Origin: Gentiana macrophylla
Lineage: Eukaryota > Streptophyta > Magnoliopsida > Gentianales > Gentianaceae
Assembly: GCA_026214975.1 (NCBI GenBank)
Contig: CM047817.1
Coordinates: forward strand, 57,284,246 to 57,348,245
DNA: 64,000 nt
Direction: 5' to 3'
The number at the start of each line of letters is the position of its first letter. The stretch's first letter is position 1. The position numbers were made by a program, and so were the translations under genes. The notes under the pieces were generated by a model. The model ran no database searches and was not told where the DNA came from. It saw nothing but the letters and a program-made list of their open reading frames with translations. Positions 21,521 through 34,300 of this stretch are shown here, piece by piece.

Positions 21521-24012
21521 ACAATTATATACTATAAGTTGTAAACCCCCGTTTTGAGTAAACTCTACTATAATTATATACGAAAAGTTGTGAACCCCCA
21601 TTTTGAGTAAATCTACTACAATTATATACGAAAAATTGTAAACCCCTGTTTTGAGTAAACTATACTACAATTGTATACGAAAAGTTGTAAACCCCCATTT
21701 TGAGTAAACTCTACAACAATTACATATGAAAAATTGTAAACACTCGTTTTTAGTAAACTATACTATAATTTTATATTCAAAAAGTTGTAAACCCCCGTTT
21801 TGAGTAAACTTAACAATACAATTATATACTAAAATTTTTAAACTACTGTTTTTTGTAAACTCTACTACATTTATATACAAAAAATGTAAACCCGCGTTTT
21901 GAGTAATTTCTTCAATGAAATTATATACAAAAGGTTATAAACCCCCTTTTGAGTAAAATCTACTATAATTTTATATGCAAAAAGTTGTAAACCTCTGTTT
22001 TGAGTAAACTCTACTTCAATTATACACAAAAAGTTGTAAACCGCCGTTTTGAGTAAACTCTACAATAATTTTATGTATAAAAAGTTGTAAACCCCCATTT
22101 TGAGTAAACACTACTATACAATTATATACAAAAAGTTGTAAACCCCTATTTTGAGTAATTTCTACAATACTATTATACACAAAAAGTTGTAAACCACCGT
22201 TTGAGTAAACACTACTATAATTTTATATACAAAAAGTTGTAAACCCCAATTTTGAGTAAGCTCTACAATACAATTATATACAAAAAATTGCAAACCCCCG
22301 TGTAAACTTTACAACAACTATACACAAAAAGTTGTAAACCACCGTTTTGAGTAACTCTACTATAATATAATTTGGTATACAAAAAGAAGTAAACCCCCGT
22401 TTTGAATAAACTCTCCTATACAATTATATACAAAAAGTTGTAAACCCCCGTTTTGAGTAATTTCTACAATACCATTATATACTAAAAGTTGTAAACCCCG
22501 TTTGAGTAAACTCTACTATAATTTTATTTACAAAAATTTGTAAATCCCAATTTTGAGTAAACTCTAATACACAATTATATACAAAAAGTTGTAAACCCCC
22601 GTTTTGAGTTAACTCTACTACAATTATACACAAAAAGTGGTAAACGCCCGTTTTGAGTAAACTCTAATATAATTTTATATACAAAAAGTTGTAAACCCCC
22701 ATTTGAGTAAACTCTACTATACAATTATATACAAAAAGTTGTGGACCCTCATTTTGAGTAAACTGTACTGCAATTATACACAAAAAGTTGTAAATGCCCG
22801 TTTTGAGTAAAGTCTACTATAATTTTATATACAAAAAGTTGTAAACCCCTGTTTTGAGTAACTCTACAATACAATTATATACAAAGAGTTGTGAACCCCT
22901 GTTTAGTGTAATTTCTACTACAATTCTATACAAAAAGTTGTATACCCATGTTATGAGTAAACTCTAACATAATATTATATAGAAAAAGTTGTAAACCCCC
23001 GTTTTGAATACACTATAATATACAATTACATACAAAAAGTTATGAACCCCCGTTTTGAGTAAACTCTACTACAATTATATATAAAAAGTTGTATACCCCT
23101 ATTTTGAGTAAACTCTACTACAAGTTTATATACAAAAAGTTGTAAAACCCCATTTTGAGTAAACTCTACTATACAATTATATACAAAAATTTGTAAACCC
23201 CCGTTTTAAGTAAACTCTACTATACAATTATACAATAAGGTGTAAACCCCCGTTTTGAGTAAACTCAACTGCAATCATATACAAAAAGTTGCAAACCCCT
23301 GTTTTGAGTAAACTCTACTACAATTATATACAAAAAGTTGTACACCTCTATTTTTAGTAAACTATACAATAATTTTATATACAAAAAGTTGTAAACCCCC
23401 GTTTGAGTAAACTCTACTATAATTGTATATAATAAAAGTGGTAAACCCCCGTTTAGAGTAAAGTCTACTATAATTTTATATTCAAAAAGATGTAAACCCC
23501 CATTTTGAGTAAACTCTACTATACAATTATATACAAAAAGTTGTGAACCCCTGTTTAGAGTAAATTCTACTACAAATACATACAAAAAGTTGTAAACCCC
23601 TGTTTTGAGTAAACTCGAATATAATTTTATATACAAAAAGTGGTAAACCCCCGTTTGAGTAAACTCTACTATACAATTATATACAAAAAGTTGTGGACCG
23701 CCGTTTTGAATAAACTCTACTACAATTATATACAAAAAGTTGTATACCTCCATTTTGAATAAACTCCAATATACAATTATATACAAAAAGTTGTAAACCC
23801 CCGTTTTGAGTAAACACTATTATAATTCTATATACAAAAAGCTGTAAACCCCCGTTTTGAGTAAACTCTACAATACAATTATATACAAAACAGTTGTAAA
23901 CCGCCGTTTTGAGTAAAGTCTACTACAATTATATACTAAAAGTGGTAAACCCCGGTTTTGAGTAAACTCTTCTATAATTTTATATACAAAAAGTTGTAAA
24001 CCCCCATTTTGA
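21520..24012. repeat. minisatellite, about 49 units of about 51 bp
   Basis: Unit words are ACAATTATATACAAAAAG, TTGTAAACCCCCG and TTTTGAGTAAACTCTAC, repeated without break for 2.5 kb. Unit length varies by a few bases. Two unit types alternate irregularly, one with TATAATTTTATATAC and one with TACAATTATATAC. Divergence is higher at the left edge. Because the period is often 51 bp, a 173-codon open frame arises at 23265-23786 on the minus strand with a 17-residue repeat; it is not a gene. TAAACCCC words resemble, but are not, plant telomere repeats. Confidence 0.92.
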
Positions 24013-24375
24013 TTCCCATCTATCCTATTGGTCGAGTGCATGATCAATCGGGGTCCATATAATCATATTATATCTATACATCTAATTCATACAATTTTAT
24101 TTTATGAAAAAGATTAAATTCTAATTTTAACTACTTATGCGTCTTATTTTATCACATCAAATAATTAAATAACATTTTATTAATTATATGACTTAAACGA
24201 AAATAAAATTAACATTTAATTTTAAATCGATTTTAATTTTAATTTTATTAAATTTGAACTATTCAAAATAAAACTAAAATTAAAAGTCTCCAATTTGTTT
24301 CCTTTCCTTTTAGTTCTTAACCAAAAGGGATGCATTTGGTTTCCTAAACCAAAAGGCATCTTCAAAACCAAATTT
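24013..24375. other. AT-rich unassigned stretch
   Basis: Follows the minisatellite with GATTCCCATCTATCC and then very AT-rich sequence. No coding or repeat structure was recognised. Confidence 0.4.
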
Positions 24376-24625
24376 GGTTTAGGCCTGGCCACTTTCCAAA
24401 ATAAAAATTTTAGAAGTGGCCTAGGCCTAGGCTTTTTACAAATGAAATATTTGAAAAGGGCTAGGCCTATTCCAAATCAAAATTTGGAAAGGCCAAATAG
24501 TTTTGGTTTAGGCCTGGCCACTTTCCAAAATCAAAATTTTGGAAGTGGCCTAGGCCTAGGCTTTTTACAAATCAAATATTTGAAAAGGGCCTAGGCCTCT
24601 TCCAAATCAAAATTTGGAAAGGACA
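24376..24625. repeat. two 129 bp direct repeats with internal inverted repeats
   Basis: GGTTTAGGCCTGGCC starts at 24376 and 24505, and the following 115-125 bp match closely. Within each copy CCACTTTCCAAAAT faces ATTTTGGAAGTGG, and CCTAGGCCTAGG palindromes occur. The second copy can fold from about 24509 to 24556. An in-frame 99-codon ORF is created by the duplication and is probably not a gene. Confidence 0.7.
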
Positions 24626-24946
24626 ATATGTCACTTTGATATCCCAATGGCCCAAACTATTTGAACCATTGGTTGGCCATATGACACAACTAAACAAACG
24701 AGATATCTATGCACAATAAATATCACGAAACGAAAAGGGTTGATCTCCCCATTGGAAGAGGACAGCCGACGGACGGCATCCTTAAAGCCGCCGCCGCCGC
24801 CGTAGAGGAGGGGGGCCGCCGCCAGTCGGCGGAGCCCCCCAAATCGAATTATTTTTTTTGTTTTAAATGTTTCGTGATTACAGATGTTGCATCTATCGAA
24901 TAATTACTATGCAATTAAATTATGCTTATTGCTTAAGCTCGAGTTT
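24626..24946. other. non-coding stretch with a GCC microsatellite
   Basis: Lies downstream of the minus-strand primer site, so it is probably retroelement leader. A short (GCC)n run at 24787-24802 is followed by GC-rich inverted words CCGCCGCC and GGCGG. No supported gene. Confidence 0.45.
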
Positions 24947-24959
24947 GGCTCTGATACCA
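24947..24959 (-). other. primer-binding site (initiator Met tRNA)
   Basis: The minus strand reads TGGTATCAGAGCC one base from the LTR end, the standard Copia primer site. Confidence 0.85.
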
Positions 24960-24960
24960 C

Positions 24961-26746
24961 TGTTAGGAAATCATTAGTTTAACGCAGCGGAATTTAAAAT
25001 TTGATTTCCCTTTTCTAGATCGTTCTTCGTTTAATGCAATAAAAACGTTAAGTAGTTTGACGGTTATACCTTGATGATCTATAAGATCATCACTTTGACC
25101 GTCAACGGAGATTAGTACAGTGCGCAAGCCGTCCACGTGTCTAGCCTCTATCACTAATCCACACGAACTCCTCGCCGGAATCCTTCTTGGATTGCTATTG
25201 GAATACTCCGGTTGCTAGACCGGCCTTTTTCCTCCCTCACAAACTCACTATGAGATGCTCTCTATTTTACACAAGAACTATGAGCTCTTGCAATTGTGAT
25301 GTATAAAAAAGCTTGACACCCACCTCATATTTAGAGCTAGAGGTGGCGCCCCATATGTGTGGAGGACCAATTAGATTGATTTATCTCTTTTATTATAATT
25401 AATTTTGCCAATATCTTATATTGAATATAATTATCTTATTACCATAAATCTTTTTTGCCAAAATCAATTAATATCTTGTATTAATATTATGGTAATCTCA
25501 TTACTTAAAGTGCACAATCCAAGTATATCTTATACACTTATAGGTGGCGCCCCAAATGCCAATTAATTGGCTTCCGGAATATTTTTTAATTAATATAATT
25601 TGTATATATAATTAATATCTTGTATTTTATTTATTCATAATAAATAAATACCACCATATTAATTTACCACTATCACATTTATAGTCTAGAGATAAACTTT
25701 ACTTATTTGGCTATCAACTATAACCACATTTTAATCCGACTCGATGTTCATATTTGTGTGACCCGATAGGCTTCCGAATATGTTGGCCGTAGACACAAAG
25801 TGCAATTTACTAAACCGCCCTTCATGCCTAACGATCACGGGATAACATCTAGCAACACACCGTGATCTCAAATAATCGGAAGAGTCAGAAGCAATGACTA
25901 CTACCTTTCATGTAAATCAGTTACCGTGTAACTTACAATCCCATCGCTGTAATAATATCCATACGATCGTATCTTGAGTGTCAATACATTACCGATCGTA
26001 TCATATAATCTGGATATCATGCTCTCTCGGGATAACACATTTACTCCCACTTTGCAATGATTCTCGAGAGCTAGACATTCCTTATAAGAAGGCCATTTCG
26101 GATATTCGATCCCAGTCATAGGATACGCGATTCCCGGACGACCAATCATGTATACTCCGTATGCTTCAATATCATACCCAATCACTACCGTATGATCACC
26201 CCGTGGCTAAGGGAAATCTCAATAGTGTAAAAGTATGACAATCCACACCGCAATGCCATGAAGACTCCGGTCAAAAGGATAATTACACAACCGCCACGTA
26301 GTGTGACACTTAATGTAAATGGGTCAGTCTAATGTACGCATTCTCTAATACACGTCCACGTACAGTCCAAGTATCTCTACACTTCGATAGACGAGATCTA
26401 TCCCTACCTTCTATAAGATAGAAGACATACAATACGTGCTAGTCTGTTTATACTATCAACGTCCCATTTGACAGTACATAAGACTAGAGACATTTAAGTA
26501 CCAAACTTAATATAGTGATTAGAGATCTCATCAACCATAATCACTATCATGGTTTCTCTATCACAGTTTGATACTAGGGACGTTACTATATATGTACAAC
26601 AAATAATATGAAGATAAACAATATATAATAACATAAGTGCTTTTATTAATCATAATAAAGTTATTACATGAACTAAATAGACTGTAAACGACCCGACCCG
26701 GTCGGATCCGGTCCAACCCGATTGGGTTTAGGACACCGTTCCAACA
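24961..26746 (-). mobile_element. Copia-type LTR, minus strand (5' LTR)
   Basis: Plus-strand ends are TGTTAGGAAATC and CCGTTCCAACA. The adjoining primer site makes it a 5' LTR of a minus-strand element whose internal part and 3' LTR are not recognisable. Its right end (GTAAACGACCCG...GGACACC) is the reverse complement of the start of the LTR at 62468, so both belong to one family. Two GGCGCC palindromes occur (25345 and 25546). AGAAG follows at 26747, but the matching duplication cannot be tested. It sits against the hAT fragment. Confidence 0.85.
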
Positions 26747-26816
26747 AGAAGGCAGCGACATCGTCATCCGATCAACATACAAAGATAACCAAATATTGAC
26801 ACACAACATTTGAAGT

Positions 26817-27161
26817 CTGTCAACCGGTTCCTATGATTTCGACTTATTGAAGTGGTGGATGAGACATGCTAAAGAATTTCCAGTGCTAGCAATGATGGCA
26901 GTCGAGTTTTTAAGTTGCCCTGTTTCGACCGTAATTGTTGAACGAGCTTTCTGCATGGCAGGAAATGTTCTTACATATAGAAGACGTTCGGTTCATCCCA
27001 CCTCTTTAGAGAAGCAAATGTGTTGTCAAGATTGAGTACGAGCCGAGAAGAGGATGCAAGACATTGAGTCGGAAGATGAGTCACAGTTCGAAGTCGGTGA
27101 CACCGAAACTTTAGGAGGAGCAAGCGCTCGAAATACCGACATCGATAATTTTGAAGAGTAA
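26817..27161 (+). pseudogene. hAT transposase C-terminal (dimerisation) fragment
   Basis: YDFDLLKWWMRHAKEFPVL, then AVEFLSCPVSTVIVERAF, then RRRSVHPTSLEKQMCCQD are the hATC dimerisation blocks of plant hAT transposases (WW....FP.L...A...L..PVST...ER.F). A TGA at 27033 stands where the family has the Trp of CQDW. The frame then continues VRAEKRMQDIESEDES to a natural-looking TAA at 27159-27161. The DNA-binding and catalytic parts are absent: the LTR at 24961-26746 ends just to the left, and no upstream part is found beyond it. In living hAT elements this domain mediates transposase dimerisation. Confidence 0.8.
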
Positions 27162-27179
27162 AGGTACGCAATTTATATC

Positions 27180-27690
27180 CTACTTATATATTTGTTACAA
27201 TTTATAAAACAACTATAAAAAAACCATAAAAAATTAATAAAAGACTAAAAAATACTATAAAAACCTATTAAAAAAACCATAAAAACACTATACAAACCTA
27301 AAAAAATTATAAAAAATTATAAGAAACTTTATATTATATGAAAAAACTATAAAAACTATTATAAAAAAAATAATAATAAAAACCTAAGAAAAACCCATAA
27401 AAATACTATAAAATACTTCAAAAAAAACCTTTAAATACTATAAAAAAAACATATAAAAAGACAATAGAAGACTACAAAAAAAACTATAAAAACCTATAAA
27501 AAAAAAACCATAAAAACACTATACAAACCTATAAAAACTATATAAAACAATAAGAATCAATAAAATGCTATGAAAAAACTATAAAAACTATAATAAAAGA
27601 ACTATAAGAAACAATATAAAATACTATAAAAACCTATAAAAAGAACTATAAAAAACCTATAAAAAACTATAAAAACCTATAAATAAAACT
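27180..27690. repeat. A-rich degenerate repeat of CTATAAAAA words
   Basis: About 500 bp built from CTATAAAAA, ACCTATAAAAA and CCATAAAAAC words with irregular spacing of about 10-20 bp. It lies immediately downstream of the hAT coding end. This is low complexity, with no gene. Confidence 0.85.
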
Positions 27691-28230
27691 AATGGTCAGA
27701 AAAGCATTGGAATTCACCAATAAGACTAGTCTTTTCCCTGCTGGGTGCGCTCACTTTGCAGATTAGAAATTGGTATTAACAATTCCTATGTGCTCTCAAA
27801 GATTGGTCAATTGAGGAAATTATGTTGCCAAAGGGATTGGTCTTTGCGCTACTGGGTGAGCTCACTTGGTAGATTAGTCATTGGTATTAAACATTATCTT
27901 GTATTATCAGTTGGACAATTTGAATTAGCTGCATGGAAATGTGAGGGTCAGCCAGGTATTCACGAAACCGGTAGACTCTACCCCTACTGAAGCATGTTAG
28001 CAAAATCTCTACACAAGTAGTGTGCTAAAACTTCAATCAGCTAAAAAAGTTAGACATTATTGAAAGTCAACAAATAAATTTAATGGATTTTAATCCTATC
28101 TTTATTACATCTGTTAGAAGGACATATCCGTTTCTTACATTAGTGGGGTTATGTAGTTGGACATGTGGCATTTTCTTATTGGTTTCCACTTGTTCATGCA
28201 TTGGGACTGTGCAAGTACTACAGTAAGTGT
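27691..28230. other. unassigned stretch with a 111 bp-spaced direct repeat
   Basis: CTGGGTGCGCTCACTTTGCAG at 27741 and CTGGGTGAGCTCACTTGGTAG at 27852 head two similar segments of about 40 bp (…GATTAG…ATTGGTATTAA). An 81-codon frame spans both. The right half, up to the Tat element, may be upstream sequence of the SIRE-like element, but no similarity proves it. Confidence 0.4.
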
Positions 28231-29585
28231 TGATCGCGTGTAAGTCACTTAATACTAGCAAGAGGACTAGGTCAATCGTAGTATAGCAAGGGCGATTCAA
28301 GGTCGATCCTATAGAGACTATTATTTAATTATGCTAAACAAAACCACAATTCATCGTTCAGCTGGATTGGGGTGGTCATTGACCAACATAAATAAACAGT
28401 ACATAAAAGAGATTCAAATAAACTAGTCATCAGTCATATATTGAAAAGGCACTAACCACACTATTCCTAACTAATCTCCCATTAATCCGTGTTCGACTCG
28501 TGTGCGTAATTTAGCAACGGGTGCAACTTCTAACCTTATCTATTCCAACCATGGTAGCAAACAATCTATATGCAAGCTACCCTCCTTGATTGGTCCGTAA
28601 TAGCCCGTACGCATGAAGAACTAGAATTGCCAGTATTGGTCCGTAATAGCCCGTCTGCATGGCAGCTATCGACTATGACTAGCAGTACTTCATGCTAATT
28701 TACGAAGTCATGAAAATTGTTGATCAAGCTACTAACATGTAAATTAAATCTGTCGATCAACGTAGCTGACGCCTAACCACAAAATTAGGATTTACTAGGT
28801 ATTCAGATCTAGCGATAAAGACCGTCGTAGATCTGAAGAGCGTAACCCATAATTCTGTGTTACATATTAACGACTTAAATAAAAAAGAATAAGGTTCGTT
28901 TAATTAATTCATAGATGATTAGATGCAAGCATAATCTAGATATACCAGAAGAACAATCATGAATCTAAGAAAGAAATAAAATATTGGAATAGATCATACC
29001 CATAACTATGAACAGATCTACTCTTCTATTCTCTCTCCCTCCGGCGATTTGAAACGATCCATGATGATCGTAAACCAAGCACAATTCAATAATGTAAGAC
29101 TCATTACTCATTTTCAAGAAGAAAATATGCTTTAATCTCCAAAAGACTACATTGTAGCTAGTTTATGAAGAACTAGAAAAGATATGAGGTATTATTGATG
29201 AATGAATGATAGAATACAAATTCGCAGCTATGAATGGCCTTATATAGGTGTATAAACCGACTTAGGGGTAAACAAAATTCTTGGGGGACAAGAAAACTCA
29301 TTTTTGGATGATTCTGGGGCTCGTTAAATCGAGGGTAACTCCCGATTTACCGGGGGTATTTTTATCTTTTTCTTCCTGCCGACTTAACTTAGAATACCCT
29401 AGGCCCAGCTTCGGTATTTGGACCATAACATGGTCTACGAAACACCAATTTGGGTGATTCATAGTGCGATGGAATCCTCGTTTCAAGCCCTACAACTTTC
29501 ATGCAGAATTCTAAGCCTAATTCGTCTTGTAAGTCTTCAGAAACTGTGTTTCAAGATCACCAATCAGATTCTCGGGTCCAATATC

Positions 29586-31298
29586 TATTAGGTGTTGTGC
29601 TCGAAAGACAATTTGTGTAATTGTTTTTAATAATGGATGACATAATTTATCTCACCTTAGTTACTTGCTTTGTGCTTGTAAAGTAATACACTGCTGCAAA
29701 CCCTAAGTATATCTGTATGTAACCACTTAACTCAGTGTATGGATTACACGTGAGGGTTGAGTTAGTGGAGATATGCTTAAACTGTTAGTCCATGGTGAAC
29801 TTAATCGAGTTTAGGGTCTCTTGATTAAAACACCAATAATGCACCAGAACACCTTAGGGTGTGATAGTCTTAACGATTTGTCGGTAAAGGGTACCTACGT
29901 AGGCATTTATATATGATGGCATTCATATAGATTTGGACCGATTTAATCTGAATTTCTCGATATAATTCCGTAATCGAGGAATCTTATTAAATCATTAGAT
30001 GATCATATATGGATCAACCTTAATCTGAGGTGATCACAGTGGTGTCGCTTGTCTCGGGTAGTGTTTGATGTGTTAGTTACGGTTCACTTAGATATGTGTT
30101 CCACGCCACTTCTCATTGGCACTATCTCCTGATGAGTGAGTAGTTCTGATTTTCACAGACATGGAATCCATTCCTTCCTGCGGGAAGTAGAGAGACAGTC
30201 CCTTTATTTGTTAGCCCTAAGAAAGTGATCGATCCCGGGAGTTTCACATTTGACTAATTAGCTACTAGTCAGTATGCATACTAATTGATCATCAGGGGGT
30301 TAATGGTAAATAAGGATAAGATATTCTGAGTCGGGTTCACGGAGACTTCCCACTGAGAATGGACAGTCTATGGAAGGTTAATCCGTATGTAGTGATTATA
30401 TCAACGGACGCTTATCTACTCTATGGGTTGAGTGTAAGTATATATCTATAATTGGTAGAGTTCAGTTTCGGGTTTATGGTGGCGTAATCCCAGAATTAAT
30501 AATTAATGTACTTATTCTGTTCGATGAATAATTAATTATTGGAGCTACTGGTTATAGGTCTATGGTCCCCGATGTGGCTTCTGTAATTCGGACTAATAAT
30601 CTTGTTATTTGGGCCTCAGTGATAATTAATTGGCTGAGCTAATTAATTGATATGCATGGATATTATTTAGTTGGGCTAAATAATATAATACACATAAAAG
30701 ACATTTTATGTGGGCTTTTAAACCCTAGGGGTGGCGCCATTATGGTCTTAATTAGCACAAGAATTAATTTTCTTGTGTTATGGAAAATAAAAGATATTCT
30801 TGTTATGTGATTGGTTTTATGACATGTTATTCGGTTTCCTATTGGTCAATAATATGTCACAATTATTCATTAAGGAAAATATCTTTTTATTTTGTTAAAT
30901 TAATTAATTATTTAATTAATTAAAACTTGGAGACCAATGATTTACTCTCCGATAAAAATGAGAGTTATTCCAAGTGTAAAAACAAAAAGGAAAATTTCGA
31001 CCACACTTGTAAAAGGAGAGAAAAATTGGTTTCTCTTGTTTAGGGTTTTAGAAGAAGAAAAACTCTAAGTTTTTCTTGGTGTTGCATATCAAGGAGGTTT
31101 GTGGATCAAGAAGGGTGTCCACCAACCGCCGTTTAGAGAACACATTGGAAGATCAAGGCGTCTCTTCCCGATATTGGTAACATGATCTTATCCCCCTTGT
31201 AGTTTAAGTCCTTTAATTATGTATTGTGATGTATAAGTCGTGATCCATCCGCTGCGCGTAGATCTAACTCGTTTAGATCTAAGAACCTGCATCCTTCA
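29586..31298 (+). mobile_element. 5' LTR of nested Copia element
   Basis: Starts TATTAGGTG, where the 3' LTR has TGTTAGGTG, so the terminal TG is mutated. Ends CATCCTTCA. The TATA region at 30951-30960 reads GATAAAAATG against TATAAAAAGG in the 3' LTR. GGCGCC is at 30733-30738. Confidence 0.9.
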
Positions 31299-31300
31299 TG

Positions 31301-31318
31301 TGGTAGCAGAGACAGGTT
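31301..31318 (+). other. primer-binding site (degenerate)
   Basis: TGGTAGCAGAGACAGGTT, two bases after the LTR, matches the initiator Met tRNA primer site (TGGTATCAGAGCCAGGTT) except at two positions. Confidence 0.8.
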
Positions 31319-34300
31319 CCACGATTTATATAGTCATAATCATAATTAAACGATTTAAAGGAGTGAAATTGTATGTAGGTAAATTTTATTTATTGTTTTA
31401 TGCATTGATAATGATTAATTGCTATGGTTGAAGAGATGGATTGGGGGTTGACACTGTTTACCCGTTAGATCTATTGTAAACTCATATAAACGATGAAAAT
31501 TCGTTCATATGAGTATAGAAAATTATGTAATTTTTTTTATTGCAATTTTAATTTCCAGAAAATAGATCTGTTTAGTAATTGTTTAGTTATTTCGTTTTTC
31601 ACGTTGATCGAACCGTTGAAACGACGATCCCTACGGTCAGAATCAAGACTGGAAGATGGTGAACAATTTCACAAAATTTGGCATCGATCGGAGTCAGTTT
31701 TGATATCCGTTCGTTGCTGCAAAGAAGCTGTTGTAACAGAAAAATGTAGGATTCACATAAACCCTACCTGTGACTTCCTCGAATTTCTGGGAGAGTTTGG
31801 ACCGTTGAAAAGCAAATCCGACCGTTCAGATTAATAAACATGGAGTTATTGACATGCCATAAAAATGTTAGGTCGATTGGGTTTCATCTCGATTCCTGAT
31901 CGGCCCCGGGAAGTCACTGAGGCGCTGCTGTAAAAGTCAGATCCAACAGCAAGTTTGGCGGCTCACTGGAGAAAATTGACAAGTCAAAACTCTGATCCAA
32001 CCGTCCATAATGAAGCCCAAGGAGTGAGGAACAGATCTGGAGAGTTTCGTCGTGATCCGAGTTCGTTTGGTTTGCTGATCGTCAAAGATTTTGAACAGCT
32101 GCAGATTATGTTAGAAAGTAGTAAACCCTAGTTAGGGTTTGGTTATTTATTTTCTAATAGGTTAGATACGGGGGTGCCAACGGTCCATCTCGGTGTTTTA
32201 TTTTCCGCACTATATTACATGTTTAGATTGTATGAGTAGAACCGGAAAATTGCCATGACATGCATCATATCATGAATTCCACTCCATATGCATACATGTA
32301 GAAATTAATTCGAGGAATTAGTTAGGCATGCATAGAACACGCAATTAGTTTTAATTAATTGTTTGATATTAATTAGAAACTAATTAGGGTAAAAACCGAG
32401 GAATACGGGTTTTTTCAATCGTCGAGGTTGGGTGATGGATTCTCGGTGAATCCCACTCTGCGAAAGCATAAGGAGTAAAATCCCGAAACCTCGTGGTTAA
32501 GGTGTTGGATTCTCAGTGAATTCCACCTTACCAGACGAGATTACGTTTTTGTTCCGTAGTGTCTACGTGAAAGTTTGATGTTTAAGGATTGGATAATCAT
32601 GGGCAAACATGGTTCGAAAGTGGTTTAACCACGGTTGGGTGGTCAACAATGAGCTACGGCTCGATCGCCTTCACCCTCCACGTGTGGCGTTTTGCACGGG
32701 TCCGGCAAGGCTGAGCCATCCGAAGAGCCACTACGGCTCAACGGAGCTCCCCTGGTCTTGACCCGTCCGACGGTCACATATGTTCCAACGAATAGGTCGG
32801 GTGGGCTAGCCCACATAACCGACAACATTCGGGCCTATGATTTATTGTTCCTTAATGTAACATCAAGTCCAAAAACGTGATCAGTAAACCCACCACTTTT
32901 TCAAAATATTGAGTGGGAGCGGGAGAGGCGACAGCCGACCCCACGGCCTCTACTGTTGACACAAGCAACGTGAGAGAATGGTGACGCCTCATGCCGGCTT
33001 TGATTTCGGCCCCCTAAGGAAGGCCTTCACCGCTATCAAAATTCAAGGCTTGGTCTCCGAAAGGATAGGATTTTGGGTACTAGTCGGGTCACTGACCGAC
33101 CCTAAGGCGGCATACTCGGGGTGTACCTAAAAATCTGAAACAGTAGGTCACACTCATAAAGGGTATTTTGGTAGTACCTTGGCTGAAAAAGGAAAGGTGA
33201 TTGACTATCACAAATGAGATGTTTGATTCTCAATTTGATCTTCAATATTAATCAAAACCTCTTTGACCAACCCTAAGGCGGCACTGAGGCATTAGATTAA
33301 ATCCTTAGAACGGTAGGATAGACTATAAGTACTTAGTTTATGTTCCTAAAATTTATTAGTAGTGTATGATTTGGATTTATTTTCTGTCAATTTTATTTAC
33401 AACTATTTATATATCTCTCTAATGTAAAATTGACTAGTAATGACTTCGTTAAAAAGTGGCAAGTAACTAGAACATTGTACTTATTGATCTTACATGCGAT
33501 TAATTTTTCGGAAGAGATATTTCTCTTGAGCCTTCAAGACTTAAGTGACGTAAATAAGTATGTCACTGCTGTCACTCGTGTTGAACGAGAGACAACCATA
33601 GTTAGTTTGAAAGATGATTGGGACGATAAAATTCTTCTAGTGAATTTTAATTGTGTAGTGTCTACACGAGAAATTTTCTAATAGAAAAATTGGAGAATCA
33701 TCAATTAAAGTGTCACTAGTTAGACGGTATTTGGAACCGATAAACTAGGGGGAGCTTTTATCTTATGTTTTTCTAATTTATTAGAAAATTAGTCCCACTG
33801 GGTAACGCTTTCATTAGACATCCCACAGTTCACGAGTAGTGTCTACTCAAACGAACTGCTAGTTCAAAACTATTTCCTTTTGAGGAAAGTTAAGAATGGG
33901 AAAGAATGTCTATAAGTGTTAATCATCTTAACTAAAGTTTTGAGGCTAAACCGAAACATTAAGAAAGTATAGGATAAGGAAAGTGATTTCGGATCACTAA
34001 CCAATGAATCCTTAGCAACTTCTTAACCGAGTAACTCGACTCGGGAACTAAGTTCTTTGGAAGAACAAGAGAGCTTTGCATTAACGATTAATAAAGTAAC
34101 AATGGGCAGTAATTTCAGCTAGAATAGTGGGAGTAATATAAGGAGATGAATTTCGGATTTTGTCCTTGAATATCATAGAAAAATTTATTTTTTTGTTTAC
34201 AGATTCGTTAAAACAAATGGATTCACTTTCAACTCGATATATTGTTGCCTCATAGAAAGTGAAGATGACATTTGTAGTACAAATGTGAGACTCGGACTTT

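Noticed and set aside
23265..23786. 173-codon open frame on the minus strand
   Set aside because: It is the 51 bp minisatellite read in phase (17-residue repeat), with no start context or family similarity.
21520..24012. CRISPR array or telomeric repeat
   Set aside because: There are no unique spacers between constant repeats; the whole unit repeats. TAAACCCC words occur once per unit rather than in a TTTAGGG-type run.
24709..24903. 64-codon frame with an Ala run
   Set aside because: The Ala run is the (GCC)n microsatellite, and the frame lies in a retroelement leader.
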